DNA of 64,000 nucleotides from Saccharomycopsis crataegensis (GCF_037102585.1 NW_027043838.1:1612001-1676000), one strand, 5' to 3'; shown: positions 1-10,794, counted from the stretch's first letter. Numbers and translations: made by a program. The notes: generated from the letters alone by a model not told the origin.

Positions 1-626
1 TATGTAAGAGTGACAGTGGCAATTGGGCCAGAGAAGGTAGTTGAACCACCAATCTCACAAGGTTCATAATCAGGAAATATGATGTCAGTACAATTTTCTT
101 GTCCATCACAATTTGTTGAGTAAATGACTTCGGTTTCTTTGACCTTAAGACTAATTTCAAAGCTTTGATCAGTGATAGCCGTCCATGAATCAGCAAACCA
201 ACTGTAAAAAAACCCGTCCCTCAAAGTTGCATGAAGAATATTATTGAAACTGTCGTGGTTATGACTAAACTTGACTTTAAAGATATCCATGGAAAAGAAG
301 CTCGAAAAATCGTAATACCATTTGATCCCAATTTTCCCATCTGCTTTGCGCTCGAAAAAAAACCCAAACTTAAGGTCTTCGGTCAAAGTGTATTCTTGAG
401 ACCGTACATAACAGTTTTCTCCAGAAAGTTTCAATTGCTTCTTATTAGCAGTGCTATCTGGTCTTAGGGTGACAATGTCGTTCAGTACGGTAGAATACTG
501 GGAATCGACAAGTGACAGAAACTGCGCCGAGTCAGTTGGGGTCACTGTGACATATGATACGGCTGGATTGGCAGAACTGAAGCCAATCAACAGAAGAGTC
601 ACCAAATAAACAAAAGATATCAACAT
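1..626 (-). CDS. Secreted or surface protein, N-terminal part only
   Basis: An open frame starts at the ATG at 626..624 and runs without a stop off the left edge, giving 208 visible codons. The first ~19 residues (MLISFVYLVTLLLIGFSSA) look like a cleavable signal peptide. The rest is rich in aromatic residues and has several cysteines and possible N-glycosylation sites, as expected of a folded extracellular domain. The visible part ends in a Thr-rich stretch (GPIATVTLT), which could lead into a Ser/Thr stalk of a wall protein or adhesin; that is inference. I do not recognise the family. It is transcribed away from the Sur7-family gene at 1853, across a 1.2 kb divergent intergenic region. Confidence 0.7.
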   Translation of the reverse strand, partial: MLISFVYLVTLLLIGFSSANPAVSYVTVTPTDSAQFLSLVDSQYSTVLNDIVTLRPDSTANKKQLKLSGENCYVRSQEYTLTEDLKFGFFFERKADGKIGIKWYYDFSSFFSMDIFKVKFSHNHDSFNNILHATLRDGFFYSWFADSWTAITDQSFEISLKVKETEVIYSTNCDGQENCTDIIFPDYEPCEIGGSTTFSGPIATVTLT

Positions 627-1852
627 ATCTTAGAACTGTATCTAATATTATTGACTAATAACCCACGATTCTGATTTTCAGAAGAAATAGTAAGTATACA
701 AGATTTAACGAATTCCCAACGATACTTCGGACATATTGCACTATTTAAATACGTATTCAATATCGTGGTAAAGACATTAAAGGAAAACAAAGAAGAAGAG
801 GAAGAAGCTCCATGGATAGGCACTAACTTGGTTTAGTTCATTCCATGATTGCCCTGTGGCTGCACACACATTCTTGAGTCAATGTGATGATGCCCTTTCG
901 ATGGCTCAATGGGTTACCCGCACAAGGCAATGGCAATATATGGGAATAACCACAGAAAAGGTAGAGATAATCAATATGTATATATTGTAGAATAGTTTTC
1001 TTCAATATTTACTTTCTATTCTACTATATGACTGAATTGTTTTCATTCTATTTTATTGGTCATTTTGACTCTGATGCAAAACAATAACAAGATCGATCTG
1101 TAAGCGGTGATGAAATGGCATGTATGCAAATCATGGAAAAAGAAACATAGCTATGGCCCTAGTTCTATAAATATCCATGACCGAATATTTTGACCAAAAT
1201 GTGACAGAGCAGGTCTTGTTACCCCAGTGATCTGTGCTACCCTTCCATGTGTCATTATGGGTCTATCTACCACTGGTGGGTGACGGCCGGTTCTGTTATT
1301 ACCCCGTTTCCTCGACAGTCCCGTCTAGCATATATTCAAGGGCCGTCTAATGTCAAACCAAGAAGATCGATCCACTTATAACGGTGCATCATAAAAAGAA
1401 AAGAGTAAAGAATAATAATGTAATAGTACGTTTTTTACTTTCTGAGATATTCTAGTTCTTTTTTCTGTCTCGTTTGCTTGCTCCCTTCCTTAATAATTCC
1501 TCGCAGACGTCACATCACACTACAGCGCATTGCTTTCTTTGACGAGAATCACATTGATTTGGGGCTGAAATAAATATAGAAGAGTTCCCGGATACTTTCT
1601 TCTACACAAATCTGCTGCTATCCTTGCCCAATTGTCAAAACTCAGTAATATATAATATCACCATAAGGGTCACAACAACACTCCGCCCCACAAATTCAAG
1701 AACCATTAGATCGTCACACCAATAAATACTCCTCTGGATATCATTAAAAGCAAATTCATTTTCATTGAAAACCTATTTACTAAATTAAAAATTATTCTGT
1801 CCAAACAAGAACAGCTACGACAACCAGAAACTGATCAAATTAATACTCAAAC
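627..1852. other. Divergent intergenic region, 1.2 kb
   Basis: This stretch separates the start of the partial secreted-protein gene (-) from the Sur7-family gene (+), so it should hold both promoters. It is AT-rich with a few C-rich patches near 1230-1330. I saw no coding frame worth calling, no tRNA and no clear repeat. Confidence 0.6.
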
Positions 1853-2701
1853 ATGGCCATAGGTGGGTTTAGAAAATTCTTGACCACATTTTCCTCTATT
1901 TTCACACTAGCAGCCCTCGCTCTAGTGGTGTTTGCAATCGTTGGTCCAGTGAAGAAATCTGCTCTTGACACTATTCATTTCATCCGATTTGATTTATCCA
2001 ACATTAATTTGGCATCAATTGCTTCTGATTCAGGCATCGCTGAAACTTTGGCTAATGCTGCTGAAAGCATCACTTTTAGCGCCGAGGATTTTGGGTTCTC
2101 AAATACTTACATCTTCACAGCCTGGGGGTATTGTGAATCGAATGGTACTGGGGCTTCTGCTTCTATGAAATATTGTACTAGTCCAGAAGCTTTGTACTAT
2201 TTGGACCCCCAAACGTTTTTGCAAGAACAACTTGATTCTAACGCTTATTCCTCTGTCGTTACTGAACTCATTGGTAGTGATCAACCAATTCAGATCACCC
2301 TTCCAAGTGAAATTAGCACATACACAAACACCATTGAGGCAGTGTCCAAATTGATTTTCATTTGTGGCTTCATTGCTATTGGTGCGTTGGCTCTTAATTT
2401 CATTAACAATTATTTTGCAAAGAGATCACATATTTTGAGTTGTGGAAGTTTCTTGCTTTCTTTCATTGGATCAGTTGCTTTGCTTTTGACAGCTGCTGCT
2501 TCAACAGGTATGTGGGTCTTGGTGGAGACTAAATTCAATAAGGAATTGGAAAGCACCGGTGCCAAGGCCCATATTGATCCAGTTTATTACGGTTTAATCT
2601 GGGGTGCCTTGGGTGCTGGCTTTTGCTCTACTATCGGTTGGATGTTTGCAATCTGTTGTGGTAGTACCAATGTTGAAGATTATGAAGATTATAAGGAATG
2701 A
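1853..2701 (+). CDS. Sur7/PalI-family eisosome membrane protein
   Basis: The 282-residue protein has the claudin-like plan of Sur7, Fmp45 and Pun1: membrane segments at about 11-33, 166-187, 197-223 and 245-269, with a large external loop between the first two. The loop has the family signature, W91-G-Y-C94 followed by C108 in CTSPEALYYL. Family members sit in plasma-membrane eisosomes (MCC patches) and affect wall synthesis and morphology in yeasts. The tail is short and acidic (NVEDYEDYKE). The start ATG at 1853 follows an A-rich leader and lies just before the first membrane segment. Which paralogue it is (SUR7, FMP45 or PUN1) cannot be decided here. A more distant relative lies at 59901-61250. 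Confidence 0.9.
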   Translation: MAIGGFRKFLTTFSSIFTLAALALVVFAIVGPVKKSALDTIHFIRFDLSNINLASIASDSGIAETLANAAESITFSAEDFGFSNTYIFTAWGYCESNGTGASASMKYCTSPEALYYLDPQTFLQEQLDSNAYSSVVTELIGSDQPIQITLPSEISTYTNTIEAVSKLIFICGFIAIGALALNFINNYFAKRSHILSCGSFLLSFIGSVALLLTAAASTGMWVLVETKFNKELESTGAKAHIDPVYYGLIWGALGAGFCSTIGWMFAICCGSTNVEDYEDYKE

Positions 2702-3292
2702 ACCCATCTTCCTGTATCTGTTAAGTTGTTATCTTTGATCCATGAATTATACAGGGAAAACCTTAAATTTTCCCATTTAAAGCAAAAGATATATTCGGTT
2801 TCTGTTCTTTTGTTATGACATTACTGCTGGTGGTGGTGAGCCAGCTTTTAAATTTGCATCTAATGTCATTCACCATTCATTCATTCATTCATTTAATTAG
2901 TGTTTTTATATATTTTGGTTTGCATTTATTGTCTTTTTTTTTTTCCAAGCATATACAGTTCTTTTTTTCTACATTGTGATTTTTCAATTAATATTTTGCT
3001 TTGCATAAGTTATTGTGTTTTGATCTTGTAAACTCGTTACTATCGGTTATATGTGTACCTTTGCTAGTTGAGTTTTTTTTTTTATGTGTCATATCTGTCA
3101 GCAGGGAACAGTGTTTTGGCAATTTACCATTTACAAGGGTCCTGCTTCCGTCTACATTTTCTAGAAAATCATTTCACATTCATTAGCAGATAAGGAATAA
3201 AAAAAAATCGTTGATTAAAGTTTAATACACTTTATTATAGAATACAAGTCGTAAAGAAGTCGATATACATTTTCCCGGGTTTTTGTATGATA
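2702..3292. other. Convergent 3' region with CATT repeat
   Basis: This gap lies between the ends of the Sur7-family gene (+) and MTR2 (-). It holds T-rich tracts and a short CATT tetranucleotide repeat near 2873-2894. Both 3' UTRs should lie here. I see no gene. Confidence 0.6.
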
Positions 3293-3829
3293 TCACACTT
3301 GCATGACTGAATCACCAGCAATGTAGGTAATTTTATAATTGAAACTGTTTATGAATTCAGAATTCAAAGTGTTTTCGTTGATTATGCCATCGATGACTAC
3401 AACCATGGTGAAGCCAAACCATGAGCCCCAAATGGCTCGTTGTTTATCATTGGCATTATTATTATTGTTGTTGATTCCCCCAATCATGCCATTCATTGGG
3501 TTTATTTCTGCCGATTCCCCCAATTTGTTTTTTCCGTTTTCATTGAATCTCACTTTCCCATTGATCACAAGATTGGTCATGTTCATTCCAGGAATTGTGT
3601 GGTAGTCATATGACTGTAACTTATGCTGAGTCAATGGCAACTTGATCCAGTATTCTGTAAATTGTCTCTTATCAGTCAAAGGGCTGGCATTAATTAAGAT
3701 CTTGACATTATTTGAGCGAAGCTGCGGTAGTGGATTGTAATTCATCAAGTTATTACTGTTGGCTGGGGGTTTGGAATCAAGAGAGGCGATTATCGAGTCG
3801 CAGAGTTTCAGGAAGACGTAACTGGACAT
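3293..3829 (-). CDS. MTR2: mRNA export factor Mtr2
   Basis: Mtr2 is the small NTF2-like partner of Mex67; the dimer carries mRNA, and also pre-60S particles, through nuclear pores. The 178-residue protein is close to the ~180 residues usual for the family and shows its landmarks: YDYHTIPG in the middle, then KVRFNENGKNKLGESA, then WGSWFGF, and an SFNY..Y.. C-terminal strand. An Asn-rich insert (GGINNNNNNAND) sits between the last two blocks. The start is the ATG at 3829..3827; the frame stays open further upstream but has no earlier ATG. It is divergent from ASH1, as in S. cerevisiae (YKL186C/YKL185W), which supports both calls. Confidence 0.93.
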   Translation of the reverse strand: MSSYVFLKLCDSIIASLDSKPPANSNNLMNYNPLPQLRSNNVKILINASPLTDKRQFTEYWIKLPLTQHKLQSYDYHTIPGMNMTNLVINGKVRFNENGKNKLGESAEINPMNGMIGGINNNNNNANDKQRAIWGSWFGFTMVVVIDGIINENTLNSEFINSFNYKITYIAGDSVMQV

Positions 3830-4687
3830 TATGGAAGAATTGACAGGATGTAATGTGATGAAACAGCAAGGAATCAATTAATTGGTGGGTGATTGTTTCT
3901 TTATTAATGGTACTTGCAAGTTGTTGTCACTTAAAAAGATATATATATATGTGGATCTTTTTATATTAGTGGACAAGGAAGCAGCAGCAGGATGGTTATC
4001 CGGGTTTATTTCTGTGGATGTGTCTATAATTGGCAGATCACCTGGTACCTAGAAATCCTGATCTGAACGATGGCAAATGATGATCTCTGGTTGATTTGGC
4101 CCAGCCATCGCATTAAACATAAAGAAAATTTGGAGAATTTTTTTGTGCCTGGGCGGTTCCGGTCACCTGACAAGCATCGACCCGCCATGTCAATTGCCGT
4201 TTTGGGGGGTTGCGATGGCCAAAAATGATTGAATGGGCCTGCCATGTCAATTTTGTTTCTGATCGAAAAATAAACCTTTCCAACAACTCGCCTTCTCTAT
4301 TTTTCCTCATCGGGGATCAATCAGATCGAGATATTTAAATAATATTGGTTCCTGGATATTTTCTTTTTTTATTTATCTGCTATCTCCTAGTATCACCCGT
4401 GTGCCATTGATTCCACATTAGATCTCATAATTTTCCAACTAAATCGGTTAGCGATAAGCAGTCATTTCATTTCTCCAACCGTGAGTCAATCAATCACACA
4501 GCAACCAACAAACACTCGCTCCCTCACTCGTTTTATTCATTGATTCCATTAGCCAGTATACATCATCTAAAGCAAAAAAAAAAAAACTCACTTTCACTTG
4601 CTATATATCCGGTGGAAAATTAAATAAAATAAAAATTAAATAAAGTTGAAGGGTTCATATATAATCACTACACTTCATCATTCAACA
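3830..4687. promoter_or_regulatory. Shared MTR2/ASH1 divergent region
   Basis: These 858 bases separate the MTR2 and ASH1 start codons. A 12-base word, GCCATGTCAATT, occurs twice in the same orientation (4184..4195 and 4241..4252). CCATCGC near 4104 is mirrored by GCGATGG near 4212. A small tandem TA repeat lies near 3941-3950. The ASH1 side has a long C/A-rich leader (4430-4687) with an A-run. Short open frames on the minus strand here look accidental. Confidence 0.5.
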
Positions 4688-6652
4688 ATGAGTTGCTATT
4701 TGCCAACTTCTAGCATCAGAACTTCCTCTGATGGCATCATTAATGTCCCAACATCATCTACACCATCATCCACAGCAATCAAGTTCGAGGCTCCTAATGG
4801 GGTGTCCCATAAGCAAATAGCAAGCAATCTTAGCAAAAGCTCCGAGGATTCTTGTGCTTCCAGAAAAAGAAAATTCAGATATCCTGATCTCTATAAAAAT
4901 GGTCCAGACTCTGTCGCTACCAATTCCAATAGATTGGATCCATCAAAACGTCCAAAGATATCATATCCTCCAATCACCACCACCACTACCGGAGCTAATC
5001 CTGGCAACATCATCGCTACCCATTCTTCTTCATCTTGGACCCCTCCTTCCCCAACTACTCAATCAAATTACCTTTCTAATAAATCATCAACTTCATCATT
5101 AACCTCGTCAGTGATCAGAGATTGCTCCTTGAACTATTTGGATACATTACCAACCAACGTCAATAAGTTGCCTGGTACTGAAGATCCTTGGGATATTAGC
5201 GATAGCAGCGATTCAGACTTTGCTATTGGTCATAATCACAATTATAAGATCCAATCTGGTTCGACTGATAATACAAGCCTCGCTGCGAGTTATGGAGCTA
5301 CTACTACCGATCTGCAGGAAATGGAAAGCTTCTACATTAACTGGAGGAAAAACTTTGAAAAATGGCTATTCATTAAGAATCCTGAAAAATACGGAGAATT
5401 CAAGAACTTTTTAAAGTTTAACTCTAACACCGCAACTTCAAATTCATTTGGTGGTAGCGACGTTTCGGATTTCGAGTCTTCTCCAAGCTCATCCCCTCGT
5501 CGCCATGCAAATTTCAACCATCCTTCTAACATTACTTTTGGTGGTAATCCTTTCCACAAAAGATCTTATTCTTCAGGAGCTACTGAGTCCTCGTCTATCA
5601 AGGATAAAATAAACCAATATCTTGTCCATAAACCAGTATTCAATTCAAGAATCTCCAGGAAGTTCAAAAATAAGAGCACCGAAATAATGTTACATAAAAT
5701 AACCAAGAAAAGAAGCTTTACTGGTTTGCCAGCCTCTAATAATTCTATTTCAACTTTGATTAGAGCAGCTAATCAACTTTCATCGCTGCCTGGAACAATC
5801 GTTTCTCAAAAAGTGCCGGTTACCAAGCAATATATTACTGATGATGTTAAGCTCAGCCCAATATTGTCAATTTCTAAAAACTCTCACTCAAAATCTAATG
5901 GTCAACCCAAAAAAATTAGATTACCATCAATTGATGAGATTTTTGATCCACAATCTGCAGTTTCTTCTTCTGGTTCCACTACCACCATCAACAATCAACT
6001 AGTCAATGGCGCACAGGATAGAAGATCCATCTCCACTTCATCTGTCGAATCTACCAACTCCGTATTTTCCGATAATGGTTCCATCAATTCTTTCATGGAA
6101 GAAGAATATATTCCTAATGATACTACTGCTGCCAAGTCAGCGTTATCCCCTCCTCTAATTGCATTCAAATCCGATTTCCCCAACCCTCAAAATATCAATT
6201 CCGCCTACTATAAACCTCAATCAGTGAAACATTCCTCCACATCTCCTTACAATTATGTCACCTCTCCATCGGCGGCTAATTCATCATTTGGTCACCAAGT
6301 TATGCCTCAAATCGTGAAGAAACCATCGCCAAAAAAGCCATCGCCAGTGCAAAACAAGGTTACCGGTTCTCCTTCTCCAAAGAAGCCGAAATCCTCACAC
6401 CATTGCAAACGTACTTGTGTCTCATGTGGCTCGAGTCAATCTCCATGCTGGCGTCCTTCATGGTCTTCTAGCTCTGGTCAACTTTGTAACTCCTGTGGAT
6501 TAAGATACAAGAAGACCAACGCTAGATGTTTGAACAATAAGTGTTTGAGAATCCCAGCAAAGGGTGAGTTCAATCTAATCAAGAACAAGGCTGCTGGAAA
6601 AGTCGAAGACTATAAATGTTTGAGATGTGGATCTGAGGTCGAAGTTAAATGA
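4688..6652 (+). CDS. ASH1: Ash1-type GATA-like zinc-finger regulator
   Basis: The protein is 654 residues, mostly Ser/Thr/Asn-rich and probably disordered, with one C-terminal zinc finger at about residues 577-603 of the form C-x2-C-x19-C-x2-C. It starts [16 protein letters not shown] and continues [10 protein letters not shown], followed by a second small Cys cluster (RCLNNKC and KCLRCG near the end). This extended arrangement matches Ash1 better than ordinary GATA factors. In S. cerevisiae Ash1 represses HO in daughter cells; in Candida it acts in hyphal growth. The start is the ATG at 4688, in an A-rich context; no earlier in-frame ATG exists. Two CTG codons, at 5312 and 5786, are probably serine. 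Position opposite MTR2 is conserved. Confidence 0.87.
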   Translation: MSCYLPTSSIRTSSDGIINVPTSSTPSSTAIKFEAPNGVSHKQIASNLSKSSEDSCASRKRKFRYPDLYKNGPDSVATNSNRLDPSKRPKISYPPITTTTTGANPGNIIATHSSSSWTPPSPTTQSNYLSNKSSTSSLTSSVIRDCSLNYLDTLPTNVNKLPGTEDPWDISDSSDSDFAIGHNHNYKIQSGSTDNTSLAASYGATTTDLQEMESFYINWRKNFEKWLFIKNPEKYGEFKNFLKFNSNTATSNSFGGSDVSDFESSPSSSPRRHANFNHPSNITFGGNPFHKRSYSSGATESSSIKDKINQYLVHKPVFNSRISRKFKNKSTEIMLHKITKKRSFTGLPASNNSISTLIRAANQLSSLPGTIVSQKVPVTKQYITDDVKLSPILSISKNSHSKSNGQPKKIRLPSIDEIFDPQSAVSSSGSTTTINNQLVNGAQDRRSISTSSVESTNSVFSDNGSINSFMEEEYIPNDTTAAKSALSPPLIAFKSDFPNPQNINSAYYKPQSVKHSSTSPYNYVTSPSAANSSFGHQVMPQIVKKPSPKKPSPVQNKVTGSPSPKKPKSSHHCKRTCVSCGSSQSPCWRPSWSSSSGQLCNSCGLRYKKTNARCLNNKCLRIPAKGEFNLIKNKAAGKVEDYKCLRCGSEVEVK

Positions 6653-7351
6653 CACATTTAGCTTGCACTTACTTGGTCCATGTTTTAATCTTTCAGTGAT
6701 TCCACGAATCACCTCAATCACGCTGTATTTTTAATTCTTTTCTCTTCTTCAATATTCATGATAATGTTTTTTATTGATTTATTTATTTTGCTTTCACTTC
6801 TACTTGGTCTCTCTTTTTAATAATAAACAGTACGCTAAAATACCTATTTTTTTAATGTCCTGATATTTTCTTTATATTCTTCGATAAATGTTATATTAGA
6901 TCTTTTTATAATTTATTTTTTTGTTTTTATATTTTTTTTATATTCCTTTTCTTTTTTTTTGTGGGTATACTTTGAACAATAATAATATGATATACGTATG
7001 TTTCTAATCATTTTCAACTAGTAATTATAATCTACTCAAGTGGAATCACGAAATCCGAAGGTTATACATACATATATCTAATGAATTATTAAAGTACAAT
7101 GATGGCAGAAATATTCAGGAAAAATAGCAATCCGGTGCAAGTTATTAAAAATATTTAAGATTCTTCTCCAGGGATACGCACCATCATCGTCACCATCACC
7201 GATGCAAAGTACTTATGTAATAAGTATTAATTAGTGTCAATTAATGCCAATTCACTCACTGTATCAACGACGCAAATAGTAGTTGGGTTGGATATTAATT
7301 AGTCTTCTTAAATGTCAAAAAATAAGGTGTAAAGTGATTTGCAAAAAAGAA
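6653..7351. other. Gene-free stretch downstream of ASH1
   Basis: This is AT-rich sequence with many T-runs between ASH1 and tRNA-Lys. It should hold the ASH1 3' UTR and terminator. No other feature was seen. Confidence 0.5.
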
Positions 7352-7436
7352 AGCCCCACGCGGGGCTCGAACCCGCAACCTTTCGATGACGCTTAAAACT
7401 AAGAGTCGAATGCACTACCGATTGTGCTAGCGAGGC
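7352..7436 (-). tRNA. tRNA-Lys(CTT) with 12-nt intron
   Basis: Read on the minus strand the sequence folds as a full cloverleaf: 7-bp acceptor (GCCTCGC with GTGGGGC, two wobble pairs), a D arm, an anticodon stem TTCGA/TCGAA, and a perfect 5-bp T stem GCGGG/CCCGC around TTCGAGC. The anticodon CTT is at 7403..7401. Twelve extra bases, 7399..7388, lie one base 3' of the anticodon, the canonical intron site. They contain AAG, able to pair with the anticodon as tRNA introns do. Spliced length is 73 nt. It decodes AAG lysine codons. Confidence 0.93.
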
Positions 7437-7859
7437 CTCGCTTGTCATTTAGCATTTTTTTTGAGATCACCTACATTTTTTTTATGTCTTAGAAAATTTT
7501 ACCCGGCTTTTGAATAAATTAGGTAAATAACATGTAAGCCGGACTTATAAGCCAGTATGTAAAAATAATTATTAATGATAAAAACTGTAATTCACTCCTC
7601 TATCACATTCCTTTTTAGTCTAGAATGAAGATAATTATCATCTGTAAAAGAACATTCACTTGAGCAAGAGAACTACTGCATCATCAACAGCTCTAGTACC
7701 ATACATCACAAATAAAGTTAGATTTATGAGAAGTTTTCTTATTATATCTGATTTGCTCTTTTATTTAATCTCATTAGGTTTCAAAATAATCAAATAGTTT
7801 CGATATTTCTTTTTCTCCATCAATCATTTATGGCTTTTATTATTATTTTTTTTTCACTC
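7437..7859. other. tRNA-Lys upstream flank
   Basis: This is AT-rich sequence between tRNA-Lys and the LTR-like element. No gene was seen. Confidence 0.4.
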
Positions 7860-8236
7860 TGTTGAGGCGTTATATATTGCTATCTAAAGGATCTAACTAA
7901 AATAACCATGTCATGAAACATAGATATTCCGAGTAGTGACTAGCTAAACCATGAAGAATAAAAAGTGATTTCTTCAAAGACTATAAAAAAAGTACTGGGG
8001 TTAATAAAAAAGGAAAAAAAAAATACTCAATAATGATTCAAATTGCTTTAAAAATGGAATACTTTAACAGCATTTCGCAGAACCAAATGTCGCTATATAT
8101 AAAGCATATATAAACTATATTAACATTATTAATTAAAACTAAATTTTACTATGTTTTACGCTTTGTCTGCATTATTGCTTAATACTTCGACAAAACACAA
8201 TACAACTGTTCTACTCATTATATAAAGGGCTCAACA
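7860..8236. mobile_element. Candidate solo LTR, retrotransposon fossil
   Basis: These 377 bases begin TGTTGAG and end CTCAACA, a perfect 7-bp terminal inverted repeat of the TG...CA type that bounds yeast LTRs. The length is in the usual range for Ty-like LTRs. TATA-like words lie inside (near 8093-8110). It sits between two divergently transcribed tRNA genes, a favoured landing zone for such elements. There is no coding part, and I found no matching 5-bp duplication in the flanking bases. It is therefore an old solo LTR at best, and chance is not excluded. Confidence 0.4.
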
Positions 8237-8602
8237 TTCCAGGTGGGTTATCGTTATCGTTATGCATTTTATACAAAATATTAATTTCCAAAAGAAGATA
8301 TTATTAGATTTCTATAAACTACTACACCAACTTAAAAAAAACTGTTTCCGTGATGCATGGGACATTTATATCTTCTGGCGGGAGAGAGCTGCCAAATAAT
8401 ATGACCTAATGAGCCAGATTTCTCAAAAAAAAACACGATAATAGGATTTAAACAGATTTATAAAATACAATAAGCTCATCAAAGAGTATTTTAATGTAAT
8501 TATACCTGTAAAAAACTCATATATAAAAATATTATATACCAGCACGACGGTATTTATACTGTTATTTGTTTGCACTCAATAAACAGAGTAATCAAGTATC
8601 GT
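8237..8602. other. tRNA-Trp upstream flank
   Basis: This is AT-rich sequence between the LTR-like element and tRNA-Trp. I saw no gene or further repeat. Confidence 0.4.
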
Positions 8603-8705
8603 GATGTGGTGGCTCAATGGTAGAGCTTTCGACTCCAGCTTTGGAATATTCTTACAGCTTATTCGTGTAATCGAAGGGTTGCAGGTTCAATTCCTGTCCA
8701 TGTCA
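8603..8705 (+). tRNA. tRNA-Trp(CCA) with 31-nt intron
   Basis: The sequence closely follows the known yeast tRNA-Trp: TGGCTCAATGGTAGAGC in the D arm, anticodon stem TTCGA/TCGAA, and GGGTTGCAGGTTCAATTCC in the variable and T arms. The acceptor is GATGTGG with CCATGTC, including two wobble pairs. The anticodon CCA is at 8635..8637. The intron is 8639..8669, one base after the anticodon, and carries TGG, able to pair with it. Spliced length is 72 nt with discriminator A. Confidence 0.95.
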
Positions 8706-9542
8706 ATCACGACTTATTTTTTTGAACTCTTTTTAAAAAGTCATTTAGATCCTTGACAGTTGTTTATTATTTATTTATTTACTTATTTATTTATTTTCAT
8801 TTTTAAGGATGAGCGGGACACATTTTTTTTGAGCACTATACTGATAATATCATGTGAAGGATAATATATATTAGCTTCTTTGTAATATTAACTTGATTTT
8901 TTATTAAAATAACATATAAGGAATAAGTGGTTTAGTACCTCTTTAAATAGATAATGAGTATAAAATAGTAGTTATAATAAGATAGGGAATAAAGTAGAAT
9001 AAGATCCACTTAAGATTGGAGTATACGTATATCAAGTCATCCAGTACCCTTAATACAGAAAGCTGGATTTCGGGGTTTCAGTTAGTTATTATAAATATAA
9101 TATAATATGGATGTGTATAATATAAATTTCTGGTTATTGATATTTCTCAAAAATTGTGGAGAAAAGTTTCGTCTCTCCCTTCAATATAAATATGATGGGG
9201 AAAATTTTCTACTGGTATAAATGTATACAGCTTTGGAGTTTGACGAAGCTAGAACATATGGAATCCACGATGAAACCATTTCAAGAATTTCAATTAAACC
9301 CATCTATTAGATCAAATAATAATAATAAATAAAAAATAAATAGATAAACAAATCGTTAAACTAAAAACTAACAGAATAATATTTTAAAAATACACAAGAA
9401 TAGTACAAAAAAATGGTTAATGAAAATAAAATAAATAACAACGACACAAAATTATGCAAAATATACCATTATTCTTTTGGATGATCAAATATGCTATAAT
9501 TATCAAAACATGAGTTAAAATAAGGAAGCGTTACTGATAAGA
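8706..9542. other. Gene-free stretch between tRNA-Trp and HMT1
   Basis: A T-run just after the tRNA (8714-8721) is a likely RNA polymerase III terminator, followed by a TTAT/TTTA repeat near 8764-8800. The rest is AT-rich and should include the HMT1 3' UTR near 9450-9542. No gene was seen. Confidence 0.5.
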
Positions 9543-10586
9543 TTAACGCAAGAAGTAGTTACGCTTACCCTTTTCAGCTCTAGTATCAGCTTCATCAAAA
9601 GTTTTGTGGTCCCATTCAATTTCAATGTCCAATTCTCTTGGGTTGATCTTGTTTGGTCTGGAAGCCAAATAGCAGTCGATTTTTTCACCTTGCTTAACGT
9701 TCAAGACTTGGTCCAAGTAGAAAACAGTTTGTTTCCAGTGAGTGTTTCTGTGGAATGGACCGGTGCTGAAAACAACCTTGTTTTCTTCGGTATCGGATGG
9801 GAAGACAATATCGAACCAGGAAACAAGAGCGTGGATTTGGTCATCTCTGTTGGCAGTCAAAGTGAATTTCCTGTGGAAGGCTAATTGTTCAATAGTGACG
9901 GTGTTCAAGTCAATTTCAACCAATTCAGCGGTAGAAGTGTTGACGGAATGGGCTTCGACACAATCAACCAATGGCTCGGTCATACAGATTGGAATGAATG
10001 GAGTGTAGTCAAACCCGTAAACATCGTTCCAGAAGTTGATTTTTTCATCCTTGTATTCACCATCTTCGATACCAGCAATGTACATGGTACTCTTGTCTGG
10101 GAAGATCAACCCGCCTTTCTTCAAGTACTTGTCTCTGGCAATGAGGACGGTATCGAGCATGGATTCATAAAGCAAAAAGTACCCCATCCATTCGGAAATG
10201 ATGATATCAACTTCAGGGTATGGCATCACCACGTCTTCCAATTTACCTCTGAGAAGAGTGATCTTGTCATCAAGACCGTTCAATTTGATCACTTTTTCAG
10301 CCATCTCAATAATGTTTGACATATCCACGGCAATGACGTGTTTGGCACCAGCTCTGGCAGCAAACATAGAAAGAATACCAGTACCACACCCAACATCAAG
10401 AACAACTTTGTCTTTAAAAAGATGTCTGTTTTGGAAAATTGCCTGACGATAACTCAAGGTACGGACCTTATCCTTAAGCATTTCTTCATGAATGGAGAAA
10501 TGGTCATAAGAGGAGAAATAGTGCTGTTCTGAGAATGGAAGAGCCTCCTTGTTGGTGGCATAGTCTGTGGTGTTGCTTTCAGCCAT
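9543..10586 (-). CDS. HMT1: Type I protein arginine methyltransferase Hmt1
   Basis: Hmt1 (PRMT1 family) moves methyl groups from S-adenosylmethionine to arginines in RGG proteins such as hnRNPs, helping mRNA export and ribosome assembly. The 347-residue length equals the family norm. Visible landmarks are the SAM-binding motif VLDVGCGTGILSMFAARAGA, the double-E loop SEWMGYFLLYESM with both glutamates, and the THW loop NTHWKQ. The protein ends EKGKRNYFLR as in other fungal members. The ATG at 10586..10584 gives the expected N-terminus. No in-frame CTG was seen. It lies 208 bp downstream of CWH41 on the same strand. Confidence 0.97.
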   Translation of the reverse strand: MAESNTTDYATNKEALPFSEQHYFSSYDHFSIHEEMLKDKVRTLSYRQAIFQNRHLFKDKVVLDVGCGTGILSMFAARAGAKHVIAVDMSNIIEMAEKVIKLNGLDDKITLLRGKLEDVVMPYPEVDIIISEWMGYFLLYESMLDTVLIARDKYLKKGGLIFPDKSTMYIAGIEDGEYKDEKINFWNDVYGFDYTPFIPICMTEPLVDCVEAHSVNTSTAELVEIDLNTVTIEQLAFHRKFTLTANRDDQIHALVSWFDIVFPSDTEENKVVFSTGPFHRNTHWKQTVFYLDQVLNVKQGEKIDCYLASRPNKINPRELDIEIEWDHKTFDEADTRAEKGKRNYFLR

Positions 10587-10794
10587 CTTTGATGATTGAT
10601 TATATTGTTATTGTTATTATGGTTGATGGATATAAAAATTTAAAAGATGAGAGAAAATTTTTTTTTTCACATTTTTTTTTTCTTGTGGAAAATCCACACG
10701 CGTACAAAACTGCCAACATGTGGGGGAAACTTTTCTTTTATCTCCTACAAAAAATAACACGTAAATAAGCGTAGATAAAGATCAATAAATAACC

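Noticed and set aside
4113-4310. Minus-strand 65-codon frame between MTR2 and ASH1
   Set aside because: It lies in a shared promoter, overlaps the repeated 12-mer and has no family match.
9885-10319. 144-codon frame antisense to HMT1
   Set aside because: It is a shadow of the HMT1 coding sequence.
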